Origin: Alphaproteobacteria bacterium | Lineage (GTDB): Bacteria > Pseudomonadota > Alphaproteobacteria > Caulobacterales > Maricaulaceae | DNA: 64,000 bases | NCBI GenBank assembly: GCA_024742735.1 | Contig: JANSXV010000001.1 | Location: 310,001-374,000, forward strand | Direction of reading: 5' to 3' | Shown here: positions 36,458 through 45,186 of the stretch, in pieces | Numbering within the stretch: position 1 is the first letter of the stretch | Layout of the letters: the number at the start of each line of letters is the position of its first letter | Notes under the pieces: model-generated | Told to the model about the DNA's origin: nothing | What the model saw: the letters and a program-made list of their open reading frames with translations, nothing else | Databases searched by the model: none | Translations under genes and position numbers: made by a program

Positions 36458-36712
36458 ATGGCTGACCAGTCCATTTCGAACATCCCTGCGCGCCGCGCTT
36501 TCCAGCGCCGCCGCAAGGTTTGCCCGTTCTCCGGCGAAAACGCGCCGAAGATCGATTACAAGGACATCAAGCTGCTCCAGCGCTACATGTCCGAGCGCGG
36601 CAAGATCGTGCCGTCGCGCATCACCGCCGTTTCCGCCAAGAAGCAGCGTGAGCTGGCCCGCGCCATCAAGCGTGCGCGCGTTCTGGCTCTGCTGCCGTAC
36701 TCAGTCGATTAA
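36458..36712 (+). CDS. rpsR: 30S ribosomal protein S18
   Basis: 84 residues, strongly basic. The conserved core is [65 protein letters not shown]. It lies 11 bases after rpsF with an AGGAGG ribosome site, and pairs with S6 in the 30S platform. Confidence 0.97.
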   Translation: MADQSISNIPARRAFQRRRKVCPFSGENAPKIDYKDIKLLQRYMSERGKIVPSRITAVSAKKQRELARAIKRARVLALLPYSVD

Positions 36713-36727
36713 GGAGGACGTTTGATC

Positions 36728-37363
36728 ATGGAACTCGTTCTTCTTGAGCGCGTGGACAAGCTGGGCGGCGTCGGCGACGTGGTCGACGTGCGTCCGGGCT
36801 ATGCCCGCAATTATCTTCTGCCGCAGAACAAGGCGCTCCGGGCCACCAAGGCCAATCTGGAGCGGTTTGAGCGCGAGCGTGAAGCCCTTGAAAAACTCAA
36901 CGCCGAGCGCGCCGACAAGGCCCGCACCGAAGGCGCGCACCTGGACGGCGCCAGCTTCGTGCTGATCCGTCAGGCGTCCGAGAGCGGCCAGCTCTACGGG
37001 TCGGTGTCCACCCGCGACATCGCCGATGCGGCCACGTCCGACGCCTTCCCGGTCACCCGGGGCATGGTGGACATGAACCAGCCGATCAAGACGCTCGGCC
37101 TTCATGAAATCCGCCTGGTCCTGCACCCGGACGTGGACGTGATGGTGACCATCAACGTCGCGCGCACCGAGGACGAGGCCGAGCGCCAGGCCCAGGGCGA
37201 GGACGTCATTCAGTCCGCCGCCGAAGAGGATCGCGCCCTGGCTGAAGCCCAGGCCGCCGCCCTGTTCGAAGCGGGCGCCGAGCCGGACGAACTCGTGGAA
37301 GGCTCTGAGGATGACGCGGAAGGCGAAGCGGCCGACGCGTCCGAGGACGAAGAGCAGGCCTGA
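36728..37363 (+). CDS. rplI: 50S ribosomal protein L9
   Basis: 211 residues from the ATG at 36728; a TTG two codons earlier is less likely. The N-terminal domain [36 protein letters not shown] binds 23S rRNA. The connecting helix and C-terminal domain end near residue 150, and the last 55 residues or so form a very acidic extension (EDEAE ... SEDEEQA), common in alphaproteobacterial L9. It closes the operon, and a strong terminator follows. Confidence 0.96.
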   Translation: MELVLLERVDKLGGVGDVVDVRPGYARNYLLPQNKALRATKANLERFEREREALEKLNAERADKARTEGAHLDGASFVLIRQASESGQLYGSVSTRDIADAATSDAFPVTRGMVDMNQPIKTLGLHEIRLVLHPDVDVMVTINVARTEDEAERQAQGEDVIQSAAEEDRALAEAQAAALFEAGAEPDELVEGSEDDAEGEAADASEDEEQA

Positions 37364-37391
37364 GCCTGCCGGTCCACGACTGCATTGCTTG

Positions 37392-37427
37392 ACGGGCGGC
37401 TCGGGTTTCGAGCCGCCCGTTTTGTTT
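37392..37427 (+). terminator. Rho-independent terminator of rpsF-rpsR-rplI
   Basis: A perfect 12-bp stem (37392-37403 with 37409-37420) with a 5-base loop followed by TTTGTTT. It begins 29 bases after the rplI stop. Confidence 0.93.
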
Positions 37428-37442
37428 CAGGGGGTGTCAATC

Positions 37443-37913
37443 ATGACGGACGTGATCCGCAAGGCCCATTGCGGCGACCTGGGCGCTCTGGCGCTGCTGA
37501 TCCATGACGCCATCCATACCGGCGCCGCCGGCGCCTATGACGAAGCCCAACGCCAGGCCTGGTCTCCTGCGCCGCGTTCGGGGTCTGAGATGGCCGCCCG
37601 GCTCGCCGGCCAGACCGTGCTTGTCGCCGAAGATGATGAAGGCCTCGCCGGCGTTTTCACACTCACCGGTGACGGCCTGCTGGACCTCGCCTTCGTTCGC
37701 CCGGACCGCAAGGGCGACGGCCTTGCCGGCCGTCTCCACGATGCGTTGATCGAGGCTGCGAGCGCGGCGGGGCTGAAGACGCTGACCGTCGAAGCGAGCC
37801 ATCTCATGCGGCGATTTCTCGACAAGCGCGGCTGGTCCTTCGTCGAGACGCAGACCGTGCATCCCGACGGCGTGGCGATGGAGAACCACCGAATGGTTCT
37901 CCATCTTGCCTGA
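37443..37913 (+). CDS. GNAT-family N-acetyltransferase
   Basis: 156 residues from the ATG at 37443. The acetyl-CoA-binding strand and loop read LLDLAFVRPDRKGDGLAGRLHDALIEAA, followed by LKTLTVEASHLMRRFLDKRGWSFVETQTV. The N-terminal IRKAHCGDLGALALLIHDAIHT is also typical for the fold. The C-terminal end HPDGVAMENHRMVLHL resembles uncharacterised members. Substrate unknown. It starts just past the rplI terminator and so needs its own promoter or read-through. Confidence 0.82.
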   Translation: MTDVIRKAHCGDLGALALLIHDAIHTGAAGAYDEAQRQAWSPAPRSGSEMAARLAGQTVLVAEDDEGLAGVFTLTGDGLLDLAFVRPDRKGDGLAGRLHDALIEAASAAGLKTLTVEASHLMRRFLDKRGWSFVETQTVHPDGVAMENHRMVLHLA

Positions 37914-37982
37914 CCCGGGGCCACCGCGTGGACTGGAAAGAACCAGTCGGACGGCAGGCTCAAATCGTCAGAACAGTGCGCA

Positions 37983-38363
37983 TCAGCTTGTCTCGTTGCG
38001 GCGCGCCTCGGCCTGAACCAGGCGAAGCTCGAGCCGCTTGATCTCCATGAGCAGCCGGTTGGTCTCCATTTGCGGTCCAAGCGTGGACTTGAAGATCGCC
38101 GAGTAGATGAGGAGGACCGTCGCGGGCAGGCCCCAGCGCATGGCGTCCAGCGCGTTCTGGGCGTTGAAGAAGTTGACTGCACACCAGGCCCCGCCGATGA
38201 AGAACAGCGCCTGGGCGATCATGATCAGCCAGTGCACCCAGGCCATTCGGCCCGTGAAAAGCGCTATGGCCTGCTTGAAGTATCCCGGTTCCGCGCCCGC
38301 GCCGGGCCTGCCGCCATCGGCTTCGCGCAGCGTATCCTCGATCAGCTTGTCGAGATCACTCAT
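37983..38363 (-). CDS. DUF6768-like membrane protein, partner of an ECF sigma
   Basis: 126 residues. The N-terminal 30 residues are soluble (SDLDKLIEDTLREADGGRPG), then two transmembrane segments (about 40-62 and 75-93), then a charged C-terminal coiled-coil-like helix (ETNRLLMEIKRLELRLVQAEARRNETS). This matches the DUF6768 description. The gene starts within the last 8 bases of the upstream sigma gene, so it is translationally coupled to it. Its lone cysteine lies in TM1 (GGAWCAVNF), so no zinc anti-sigma motif is present. An anti-sigma role is inference from position. Confidence 0.68.
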   Translation of the reverse strand: MSDLDKLIEDTLREADGGRPGAGAEPGYFKQAIALFTGRMAWVHWLIMIAQALFFIGGAWCAVNFFNAQNALDAMRWGLPATVLLIYSAIFKSTLGPQMETNRLLMEIKRLELRLVQAEARRNETS

Positions 38364-38907
38364 GATCTCCTCCTCTCAGAAGCGCGGCCAGCTTGCGCCG
38401 GCCATGCATGAGGCGGGTCTTCACCGTGCCCGCCGGGACGTCGAGCGAGAGGGCGATCTCCCTCACGCTCAAACCTTCGATGTGATGGAGCCACAGGGCC
38501 GCATGCTGATCCGGCGGCAGGGCCGCCATGGCGCGGACGGCCTTGCCGGCGTCCAGGCTTTGATCGGGATCTTCTAGCGCCGGCGCCGGTTCGGCCTCCA
38601 CGGCCTGCTCAAGACGGCGATCGGCCTGCATGGAGCGGATGCGGCGCGCACAACGGCGCTGGGTGATCCGAAACGCGAAGGCGGGGAAGGCCTCTACGGC
38701 GCGCAGGCGCGACACGCCCTTCAGGATCTCGATCCAGGCGTCCTGGACCACGTCCTCGACACCCTCCGCGTGGCCCAGCAGACGCCAGGCCAGTGCGGAC
38801 AGGCGCGGGGTCCAGCGTGCGACCAGCCTCCGGGTCAGCACGCGATCGCCCGCGGCTGCGCCAGCGGCGAGATAGGCGTCCAGCGCGCGATCCTTTTCAG
38901 AAGCCAT
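38356..38907 (-). CDS. ECF-type RNA polymerase sigma factor
   Basis: 183 residues from the ATG at 38907. Region 2 covers about 5-95 (LSALAWRLLGHAEGVEDVVQDAWIEIL) and region 4 about 125-175 (LPPDQHAALWLHHIEGLSVREIALSLDVPAGTVKTRLMHGRRKL). No region 1 or 3. It is followed by an overlapping gene for a DUF6768 membrane protein. It faces away from dnaB across a 252-bp gap that holds a 14-bp GC palindrome (38940-38953). Starts further upstream add low-complexity arginine-rich sequence and were rejected. Confidence 0.9.
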   Translation of the reverse strand: MASEKDRALDAYLAAGAAAGDRVLTRRLVARWTPRLSALAWRLLGHAEGVEDVVQDAWIEILKGVSRLRAVEAFPAFAFRITQRRCARRIRSMQADRRLEQAVEAEPAPALEDPDQSLDAGKAVRAMAALPPDQHAALWLHHIEGLSVREIALSLDVPAGTVKTRLMHGRRKLAALLRGGDHE

Positions 38908-39069
38908 GGGCGTCGTCCTTGCGTTACAGGAACCAAGGTGCGCGCCGGCGCGCGAACGGTTCAATGGGCGGCGCCGGACCCGGTTTTCCACCGCCTTTTT
39001 TTCATCGCTCCCGTCCCGCGTCAGGCAGCGCCGATTCGCTTGCGTGAGGCGGGTTCACGGGAATTCGAG

Positions 39070-39091
39070 TTATCCACAGGCGCCTGTGGAT
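39070..39091 (+). promoter_or_regulatory. Perfect DnaA box within a 20-bp palindrome, ahead of dnaB
   Basis: TTATCCACA (39070-39078) is an exact match to the strong DnaA box. The next bases complete a perfect 20-bp palindrome (39072-39091). The opposite strand carries a second, weaker box facing it (CCATCCACA, 7 of 9). The site lies 69 bp before dnaB, in a position that could control its transcription. Confidence 0.6.
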
Positions 39092-39159
39092 GGCTGAAAA
39101 ACACTGTCTTTGAAGGTCAAGTCTCGAATTGCCGATTCCCATGGTCTAAGCGGACGACC

Positions 39160-40641
39160 ATGACCGCCGAAACAGAAAACCCCGCTGCGGCCTACGAGGC
39201 CGATGATCCCCACGCCCCTCCGCACAATATCGAAGCCGAGCAGGCTCTGCTCGGCGCGATGCTGTACGACAATGAAGTCTATCAGCGCGTAGGCGACTGG
39301 CTGAAGGCCGATCACTTCTACGATCCGCTGCACGCGCGGATCTATGAGTCCGCCTCCCAGCTGATCATCGGCGGCTCGCTGGCCGACGCCGTGGTCCTGA
39401 AAAGCCGGTTCGAGCGTGATCCCGGCATGGCTGAAATCGGCGGCGCGGTCTATCTCGCTGACCTCATGCGCGAAGCGCCCGAGCCGGCGAGCGCGACCGA
39501 GTATGGCCGTCTCATCTACGACCTGGCGCTGCGCCGGGAGCTGATCCGGTTCGGGGAGGGGGTCTCCCACAACGCGCTCGACAGCATCGACTCCGTACCC
39601 GCGACAAGCGTGCTGGAAGAAGCCGAGCGCGGCCTGTTCGCGCTGGCTGAGACCGGAGGGACCCAACGCACGCTGCGCCCGTTCCACGAGGCGCTGGAAG
39701 AGTCGTTGAAGATGGCGTCGGCCGCGTATCAGCGCGGCGGCGGGCTGTCCGGGATCTCCACGGGCCTGAAAAGTCTGGATGCGAAACTTGGCGGGCTGCA
39801 CCGCTCCGACCTGATCATTCTGGCCGGCCGCCCGTCCATGGGTAAGACCTCGCTGGCGACGAATATCGCCTTCTCCGTCGCGCGCGCCTATGCGGCCGAG
39901 GAGACCTCCGACGGCCAGCGCAAGACGACCGAGGGCGGGGTGGTCGCCTTCTTCTCGCTGGAGATGAGCTCCGAACAGCTCGCGACGCGCCTGATCGCCG
40001 ACTATACCGGCATTTCCAGCTATCATATCCGCCAGGGCAAGATTGACGGCGCCCAATACGAGGACATCAAGGACGCGGTGTCCGAGATTAACTCGATCCC
40101 GCTCTTCATCGACGATACCGGCGGCATCTCCATCGGGGCGCTGACCGCCCGCGCCCGGCGCCTCAAGCGCCGCGAGGGGCTGGACTGCATCATCGTCGAC
40201 TATCTTCAGCTGGTGACCGGCTCTTCGCGGACAGACAACCGGGTGCAGGAAATTTCCGAGGTGACCCAGTCCCTCAAGGCGCTGGCCAAGGAGCTGAACG
40301 TTCCGGTGATCGCGCTGTCCCAGCTCTCCCGTCAGGTCGAACAGCGAGAAGACAAGAAGCCCCAGCTCTCCGACCTGCGCGAATCCGGCTCGATCGAGCA
40401 GGACGCCGACGTGGTGATGTTCGTGTATCGGGAAAGCTATTATCTGGAGCGGCAGGAGCCGAAGGAAGGCACCGAGCAGTATCTCGCCTGGGAAGACGAG
40501 ATGCGTGAAATCCGCAACCAGGCCGACGTGATCATCGGCAAGCAGCGCCACGGCCCGATCGGCTCGGTGAAGGTCGCCTTCGATCCCGAGCGCACCAAGT
40601 TCTCCGATCTCGCACTGCCCGATCGCGGCGGGTTCGACTGA
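39160..40641 (+). CDS. dnaB: Replicative DNA helicase
   Basis: 493 residues from the ATG at 39160 (MTAETENP). The N-terminal helical domain opens with PPHNIEAEQALLGAMLYDNEVY. The RecA-like domain carries Walker A GRPSMGKTSLA near residue 228, the Walker B aspartate in CIIVDYLQLV, and the DnaB motif DLRESGSIEQDADVVMF. The ATG was chosen because upstream codons in the open frame cross the DnaA-box palindrome. DnaB unwinds DNA at the replication fork. It is followed 63 bases later by alr, a common alphaproteobacterial neighbourhood. Confidence 0.97.
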   Translation: MTAETENPAAAYEADDPHAPPHNIEAEQALLGAMLYDNEVYQRVGDWLKADHFYDPLHARIYESASQLIIGGSLADAVVLKSRFERDPGMAEIGGAVYLADLMREAPEPASATEYGRLIYDLALRRELIRFGEGVSHNALDSIDSVPATSVLEEAERGLFALAETGGTQRTLRPFHEALEESLKMASAAYQRGGGLSGISTGLKSLDAKLGGLHRSDLIILAGRPSMGKTSLATNIAFSVARAYAAEETSDGQRKTTEGGVVAFFSLEMSSEQLATRLIADYTGISSYHIRQGKIDGAQYEDIKDAVSEINSIPLFIDDTGGISIGALTARARRLKRREGLDCIIVDYLQLVTGSSRTDNRVQEISEVTQSLKALAKELNVPVIALSQLSRQVEQREDKKPQLSDLRESGSIEQDADVVMFVYRESYYLERQEPKEGTEQYLAWEDEMREIRNQADVIIGKQRHGPIGSVKVAFDPERTKFSDLALPDRGGFD

Positions 40642-40704
40642 TCTGAGCTCGCTGCGGGCGCGGGGAAGACGCGAGCCTCAAAACGCGCCATATCTGGGCT
40701 TGTC

Positions 40705-41808
40705 ATGGCCGATGCCCGTCACCTTGATCCTGACCGGCGCCTGAGTGCGCGGCTGCTCGTCGATCCGGATGCGATCGCGCGCAATTATGCGCGTCTGGCC
40801 GCTCGGGCGCCGGGCGCTGAGACGTCGGCTGTCGTCAAAGCGGATGCGTACGGGCTTGGCGCCCCTGCCGTGGCGCGCCGTCTGGTGCGGGAGGGGTGCC
40901 GGACCTTCTTCGTGGCGACCGCCGATGAAGGCGCCGAGCTTCGCGGGGCCCTTGGCGATGGTGAGGCGGAGATCTGGGTGCTGAACGGCTACGCGCCGTC
41001 GCTGCGCGCCCAGTTCGTCGAGCAGCGCCTCGGCGCAGTGCTGAACAGCACACCGGAGCTCGAGGCCTTCATCGCGGCCCCGGCGGGGCCCTGTGCTCTG
41101 CATGTCGACACCGGGATGAACCGTCTGGGCGTTCCGCTGGCCGAGGCGCGTGCGCTTGGCGACGCCCGGGGCGCGTTGAGCGATATCGATCTGCGCCTGG
41201 TGATGAGTCATCTGGCGTCGGCTGAGGACGCAGCCTCACCCCTGAATGATCGCCAGCGCGAGTTTTTCGTCGATATCGCCGCGCGTTTCCCCGGAGTGCG
41301 CACCAGTCTCGCCAATACAGGCGGCGTGCTCCTTGGCGAGGCGTTCCATTTCGATCTGACCCGGCCGGGGATCGGTCTGTTCGGCGCGACGGCCGGACCG
41401 GCCGCCCCTGAGAGTCTGGAGCCTGTCGCGATCCTCGAGGCGCCTATCCTTCAGCTGCGCGAGGTCGGCGAAGGCGAGACGATCGGTTACGGCGCCACCT
41501 ATGTGGCGGACCGGCCACGCATCACCGCCACGATTGCAGCAGGCTACGCCGACGGCTTGCCCCGCGCGCTGTCAGGACGAGGATACGCCCGTATCGACGG
41601 CGCGAAAGCGCCGCTGCTGGGACGGGTGTCCATGGATCTCGCCGTGATCGACGTGACCGACTGCGCCGCTGCGGCCCGCAATGGCGCTTCAGCCCGGTTC
41701 TTCGGAGGAGATCTCAGCGCGCTGGCGGGCCTGGCTGGCACGCTGCCTTATGAACTGCTGACGGGGATCGGCCCGCGTGTGGCGCGCAGCTATGGAGGGT
41801 TGGCATGA
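40705..41808 (+). CDS. alr: Alanine racemase
   Basis: 367 residues. PLP-bound lysine lies in AVVKADAYGLG near residue 45, and the second catalytic base, tyrosine, in IGYGATYVAD. HVDTGMNRLG and RVSMDLAVIDVTDC are also conserved. It provides D-alanine for peptidoglycan. The stop overlaps the start of mlaE by 4 bases, so cell-wall precursor synthesis and lipid transport genes are translationally linked here. Confidence 0.95.
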   Translation: MADARHLDPDRRLSARLLVDPDAIARNYARLAARAPGAETSAVVKADAYGLGAPAVARRLVREGCRTFFVATADEGAELRGALGDGEAEIWVLNGYAPSLRAQFVEQRLGAVLNSTPELEAFIAAPAGPCALHVDTGMNRLGVPLAEARALGDARGALSDIDLRLVMSHLASAEDAASPLNDRQREFFVDIAARFPGVRTSLANTGGVLLGEAFHFDLTRPGIGLFGATAGPAAPESLEPVAILEAPILQLREVGEGETIGYGATYVADRPRITATIAAGYADGLPRALSGRGYARIDGAKAPLLGRVSMDLAVIDVTDCAAAARNGASARFFGGDLSALAGLAGTLPYELLTGIGPRVARSYGGLA

Positions 41809-42572
41809 ACCCGCTGCGCGCTGTCGGGGCGGGCGTTCTGACGCTGTTGCACGCGGCCGGGTCAGTGACCTGGTTTGCGATCCGGGCGCTCGCTGCGGCT
41901 GTCCGGCCGCCCTGGTTCGGTGGGCAGCTGCTGGGTCAGCTGTTCCGGATCGGGTTTCTGTCGCTGCCCGTGGTCGGGCTCACGGCGCTGTTCACCGGCG
42001 CGGCGCTGGCGCTGAACATCTATACCGGCGGGGCGCGTTTTAACGCCGAAAGCTTCGTGCCGAACATCGTGGCGCTTGGCATCGTACGCGAGCTGGGGCC
42101 GGTCATCGCCGCCCTGATGCTGGCCGGCCGGGTCAGCTCCGGGATCGCCGCTGAGATCGGCGCCATGCGTGCGACCGAACAGATCGACGCGCTGCACACC
42201 CTGTCGACCGATCCCATGCGCTACCTGATCGCGCCGCGCATCGTGGCCGGCGTGATCGTTCTGCCAATCCTTGTCTTCATCGCCGATGTGATCGGCGTGT
42301 TCGGCGGGTTCCTGGTCTCCACCAACACGCTGGATTTCGACGCGACGGTCTATGTGCGCAACACGGTCGACATCCTGGAGCGATGGGACGTGATCTCCGG
42401 CCTGATCAAGGCGGCGGTGTTCGGCTTCCTGCTGACCCTGATGGGCTGCTATCACGGGTACAACGCCCAGGGCGGCGCTCAAGGGGTGGGGCGCGCCGCG
42501 ACCAACGCCGTGGTCTCCGCCGCCGTTCTGATCTTCGCCGCCAACTTCCTGCTCACCTCGCTGTTCGTGTAG
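41805..42572 (+). CDS. mlaE: MlaE-type ABC transporter permease
   Basis: 255 residues with about five transmembrane segments. Family motifs include FTGAALALNIYTGG near residue 65, ELGPVIAALMLAGRVSSGIAAEIGAMRATEQIDAL, and the C-terminal GCYHGYNAQGGAQGVGRAATNAVVSA. MlaE is the permease of the phospholipid-trafficking system that keeps outer-membrane lipid asymmetry. mlaF follows after 3 bases. The substrate-binding mlaD normally next to these genes is absent here. Confidence 0.93.
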   Translation: MNPLRAVGAGVLTLLHAAGSVTWFAIRALAAAVRPPWFGGQLLGQLFRIGFLSLPVVGLTALFTGAALALNIYTGGARFNAESFVPNIVALGIVRELGPVIAALMLAGRVSSGIAAEIGAMRATEQIDALHTLSTDPMRYLIAPRIVAGVIVLPILVFIADVIGVFGGFLVSTNTLDFDATVYVRNTVDILERWDVISGLIKAAVFGFLLTLMGCYHGYNAQGGAQGVGRAATNAVVSAAVLIFAANFLLTSLFV

Positions 42573-42575
42573 GCC

Positions 42576-43322
42576 ATGACCCAGACCGCAAAGATCGCCT
42601 GGAAAGACGTCACGATCCGGTTTGGACGCCAGACCGTGCTGGACGGGCTCAGGCTCGAAGCCGCCGAAGGCCGGTCGCTGGTGATCATCGGCGGGTCCGG
42701 TGAGGGCAAGTCGGTCATGCTGAAGACCGCGCTCGGCCTGATTGCGCCGGACAAAGGCCGTGTCGAGATTGACGGCCGCGCCGTACGCCCGGGCCAGGAG
42801 GACGATCCCGGCGTCGCCCAGATCGGCATGCTGTTCCAGTCCGGGGCTCTGTTTGACTCCCTGCCGGTCTGGAAGAATGTGAGCTTCCGACTTCTGCACC
42901 GCGATCACATGCAGGCCGATGAGGCCCGCGAACGTGCGCTTGAAGCGCTTGATCAGGTCGATCTGGACCATGATGTCGCCGACAAGCGCCCGAGCCAGCT
43001 CTCCGGCGGGATGCTCAAGCGAGCTGCTCTGGCCCGCGCGATCGCGGCGCGGCCGAAGATCCTGTTTTTCGATGAGCCGACGACAGGGCTTGATCCGGTT
43101 ACAGCCGATGTCATCAACAAGCTGATCAGCCGGCAGGTGAAGCAGCTGGGCGCAACGGCGGTCTCCATCACCCACGACATGGTGTCCATGCGAGCCATCG
43201 CCGACGACGTCGCAATGATCAAGGACGGCGGAATTCTCTGGAGCGGGCCGCTGAATGGTGTGGAGACCTGCGAAAATTCCGAGGTTTGCCGCTTCGTGCG
43301 CGGAGAGAGCGAGATCGCCTAG
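42576..43322 (+). CDS. mlaF: MlaF-type ABC transporter ATPase
   Basis: 248 residues. Walker A is GGSGEGKSVMLK near residue 41, the signature LSGGMLKRAALARAIA, Walker B LFFDEPTTGLD, and the H-loop SITHDMVSM. It energises lipid transfer with MlaE. Its stop codon shares the bases CTAG with the stop of the oppositely oriented rsmA, so the two genes end on the same four bases. Confidence 0.94.
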   Translation: MTQTAKIAWKDVTIRFGRQTVLDGLRLEAAEGRSLVIIGGSGEGKSVMLKTALGLIAPDKGRVEIDGRAVRPGQEDDPGVAQIGMLFQSGALFDSLPVWKNVSFRLLHRDHMQADEARERALEALDQVDLDHDVADKRPSQLSGGMLKRAALARAIAARPKILFFDEPTTGLDPVTADVINKLISRQVKQLGATAVSITHDMVSMRAIADDVAMIKDGGILWSGPLNGVETCENSEVCRFVRGESEIA

Positions 43323-44176
43323 ACCTTGGCTGCGCGCCAGGCGCGGGCGAGGGCGAAGAAACCCTCCGGCGCAATCGTCTCGGCTCTTGCGGCTGGATCC
43401 AGCTCAGCTGATGCAAGAAGCGTCTCCGGCGCTGCGCCGCACTGCGATGCGGCCATTCCGAGAGATTTACGCAGCGTTTTGCGGCGCTGACCGAAGGCGC
43501 TTTCCGTCACGGTCGACAGCGCTTCCAGATCCGTGAACCGCGACGCCTCGGGCAGCGGATCAAGCACGACGACGGCGCTATCGACCTTGGGCGGCGGTGT
43601 GAAGGCGCGGGCCGGTACGGTGAAGGCGTAGCGGACCGACGCCACGGCGCCGGTGAGGATGGCGAGCCGGCCATAGGCCTTGTCGCCGGGACGGGCGACG
43701 ACGCGTTCTGCAACTTCCTTCTGGAACATCAGCACCAGGCGCTCCCACCAGATCGGCTCGGCGTTCAGCCACTTGATCAGCAGGGCGGTGCCCACATTGT
43801 AAGGAAGGTTCGAGGCCAGCATCCGGCGTTGAAACATCGTCTCGATCGCCGGTTCCGCGACCTTCATGGCGTCCGCCTCGATCACGGCGAGCCGATTACC
43901 CGAGGCGGCGTTGACGGCGTCGAGTGCCGGCAGGAAGCGCCGGTCCTTCTCAATGGCGATAACCTGGCCGGCGCCTTCGTCCAGCAGCGCGCGCGTCAGC
44001 CCGCCCGGTCCCGGGCCGACCTCGAATACGCTGGCCTCGGCCATGTCGCCGCAAAGCCGGGCGATTTTCGCGGTGAGATTGAGGTCTAGCAGGTAGTGCT
44101 GGCCGAAGCGCTTGTCGGCGTTCAGCCCGTACTCGGCGATGACCTCACGCAAGGGGGGCAGGGCGTCGAGACTCAT
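43319..44176 (-). CDS. rsmA: 16S rRNA (adenine-N6,N6)-dimethyltransferase
   Basis: 285 residues. SAM-binding motif I is VFEVGPGPGGLTRALL near residue 53, and the catalytic motif IV is NLPYN (residues about 125-129). The opening NADKRFGQHYLLDLNLTAKI is typical. RsmA (KsgA) methylates two adenosines of helix 45 during 30S maturation. It overlaps pdxA by 4 bases and its stop is shared with mlaF in the opposite direction. Confidence 0.97.
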   Translation of the reverse strand: MSLDALPPLREVIAEYGLNADKRFGQHYLLDLNLTAKIARLCGDMAEASVFEVGPGPGGLTRALLDEGAGQVIAIEKDRRFLPALDAVNAASGNRLAVIEADAMKVAEPAIETMFQRRMLASNLPYNVGTALLIKWLNAEPIWWERLVLMFQKEVAERVVARPGDKAYGRLAILTGAVASVRYAFTVPARAFTPPPKVDSAVVVLDPLPEASRFTDLEALSTVTESAFGQRRKTLRKSLGMAASQCGAAPETLLASAELDPAARAETIAPEGFFALARAWRAAKV

Positions 44177-45186
44177 GACACGGTCCGGAGCCGTAACCGG
44201 GATTGCGCCATGGACCGGGCGAGGTTGAGGGCCGCAATCAGGCTGTCGGCGCGGGCTTTACCGGTTCCGGCGATATCAAAGGCCGTTCCATGGTCGGGCG
44301 ATGTGCGGATCACCGGAAGGCCCAGCGTGACATTCACGCCTCCGTGGAAGTCGAGCGTCTTCACCGGGATGAGCCCCTGATCATGATAGAGGCAGATTGC
44401 GGCGTCATAGGTCGCGCGCGCCTCAGCATGGAACATCGTATCAGGGGGAAGGGGGCCGCGAGCATCGATCCCGAGCGCTCGCAGCTGAGCGACCGCCGGT
44501 TCGATGATCTCGATCTCTTCCAAGCCGAGCGCGCCGTTCTCGCCCGCATGGGGATTCAGGCCCGCCACGGCCAGGCGCGGCTTCTCGATCGCGAAGTCGC
44601 GGACCAGCGCCTCAGCCGTGACCTGCGCGGTGTGCACGATGCGCTCGAGGGTGATCTGATCGATGGCGTCGCGCAGGCCCAGATGAATCGTGACCAGCGC
44701 GGTGCGCAACTCCGGCCCGGCGAGCATCATCACGGGGCCGCGCGCGCCGTCCATGGGCGCCGTCTTGCTCAGATGCGCGACGAACTCGGTATGGCCGGGA
44801 AAGGCGAAGCCTTCATTGTAGAGCCGTGTTTTGGAGACGGGGGCGGTCACGACGCCCGCGGCGTCTCCGGCCAGGGCGGCGGCCACCGCCGCCTCGATCG
44901 AGGCGATCGCAGCCGCCGGCCCGCTTTGGGCGGGCGGCAGGGCGAAGACAGGCGGGGCGTCCTGAAAGACTGCGCGCGCTTCGCCGGGCGTTGTCACGGG
45001 TTCCGGGCGTGGCGCGTTGAGAAGCTGGGCGGCGGGCTGAAGCAGGCTGGGATCGGCATGGATCGCGAAAGCTGTGTCGCTGTCACGCAGGGCCATCCAG
45101 GCTTTCAGGATGATCTCCGGTCCGATCCCGTCCGGGTCGCCGAGCGTGACGGCGAGCAGCTCGCCAGCAGACGACGGCGCGCTCAC
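44173..45186 (-). CDS. pdxA: 4-hydroxythreonine-4-phosphate dehydrogenase
   Basis: 337 residues, GTG start overlapping the surA stop (GTGA). Signatures include LGDPDGIGPEIILKAW, TAPVSK, FPGHTEFVA, metal histidines in NPHAGENG and YHDQGLIPVK. It catalyses a step of pyridoxal 5'-phosphate synthesis. Together with surA and rsmA it forms the lptF-lptG-surA-pdxA-rsmA group of alphaproteobacteria. Confidence 0.96.
   Translation of the reverse strand: MSAPSSAGELLAVTLGDPDGIGPEIILKAWMALRDSDTAFAIHADPSLLQPAAQLLNAPRPEPVTTPGEARAVFQDAPPVFALPPAQSGPAAAIASIEAAVAAALAGDAAGVVTAPVSKTRLYNEGFAFPGHTEFVAHLSKTAPMDGARGPVMMLAGPELRTALVTIHLGLRDAIDQITLERIVHTAQVTAEALVRDFAIEKPRLAVAGLNPHAGENGALGLEEIEIIEPAVAQLRALGIDARGPLPPDTMFHAEARATYDAAICLYHDQGLIPVKTLDFHGGVNVTLGLPVIRTSPDHGTAFDIAGTGKARADSLIAALNLARSMAQSRLRLRTVS

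Noticed and set aside
38770-39159. In-frame upstream extension of dnaB
   Set aside because: It crosses the DnaA-box palindrome and the sigma-factor gene on the other strand, and the encoded residues are not found in DnaB proteins.
39070-40551. 493-codon minus-strand frame over dnaB
   Set aside because: Shadow of dnaB; no domain recognised, and it ends at the DnaA-box palindrome.
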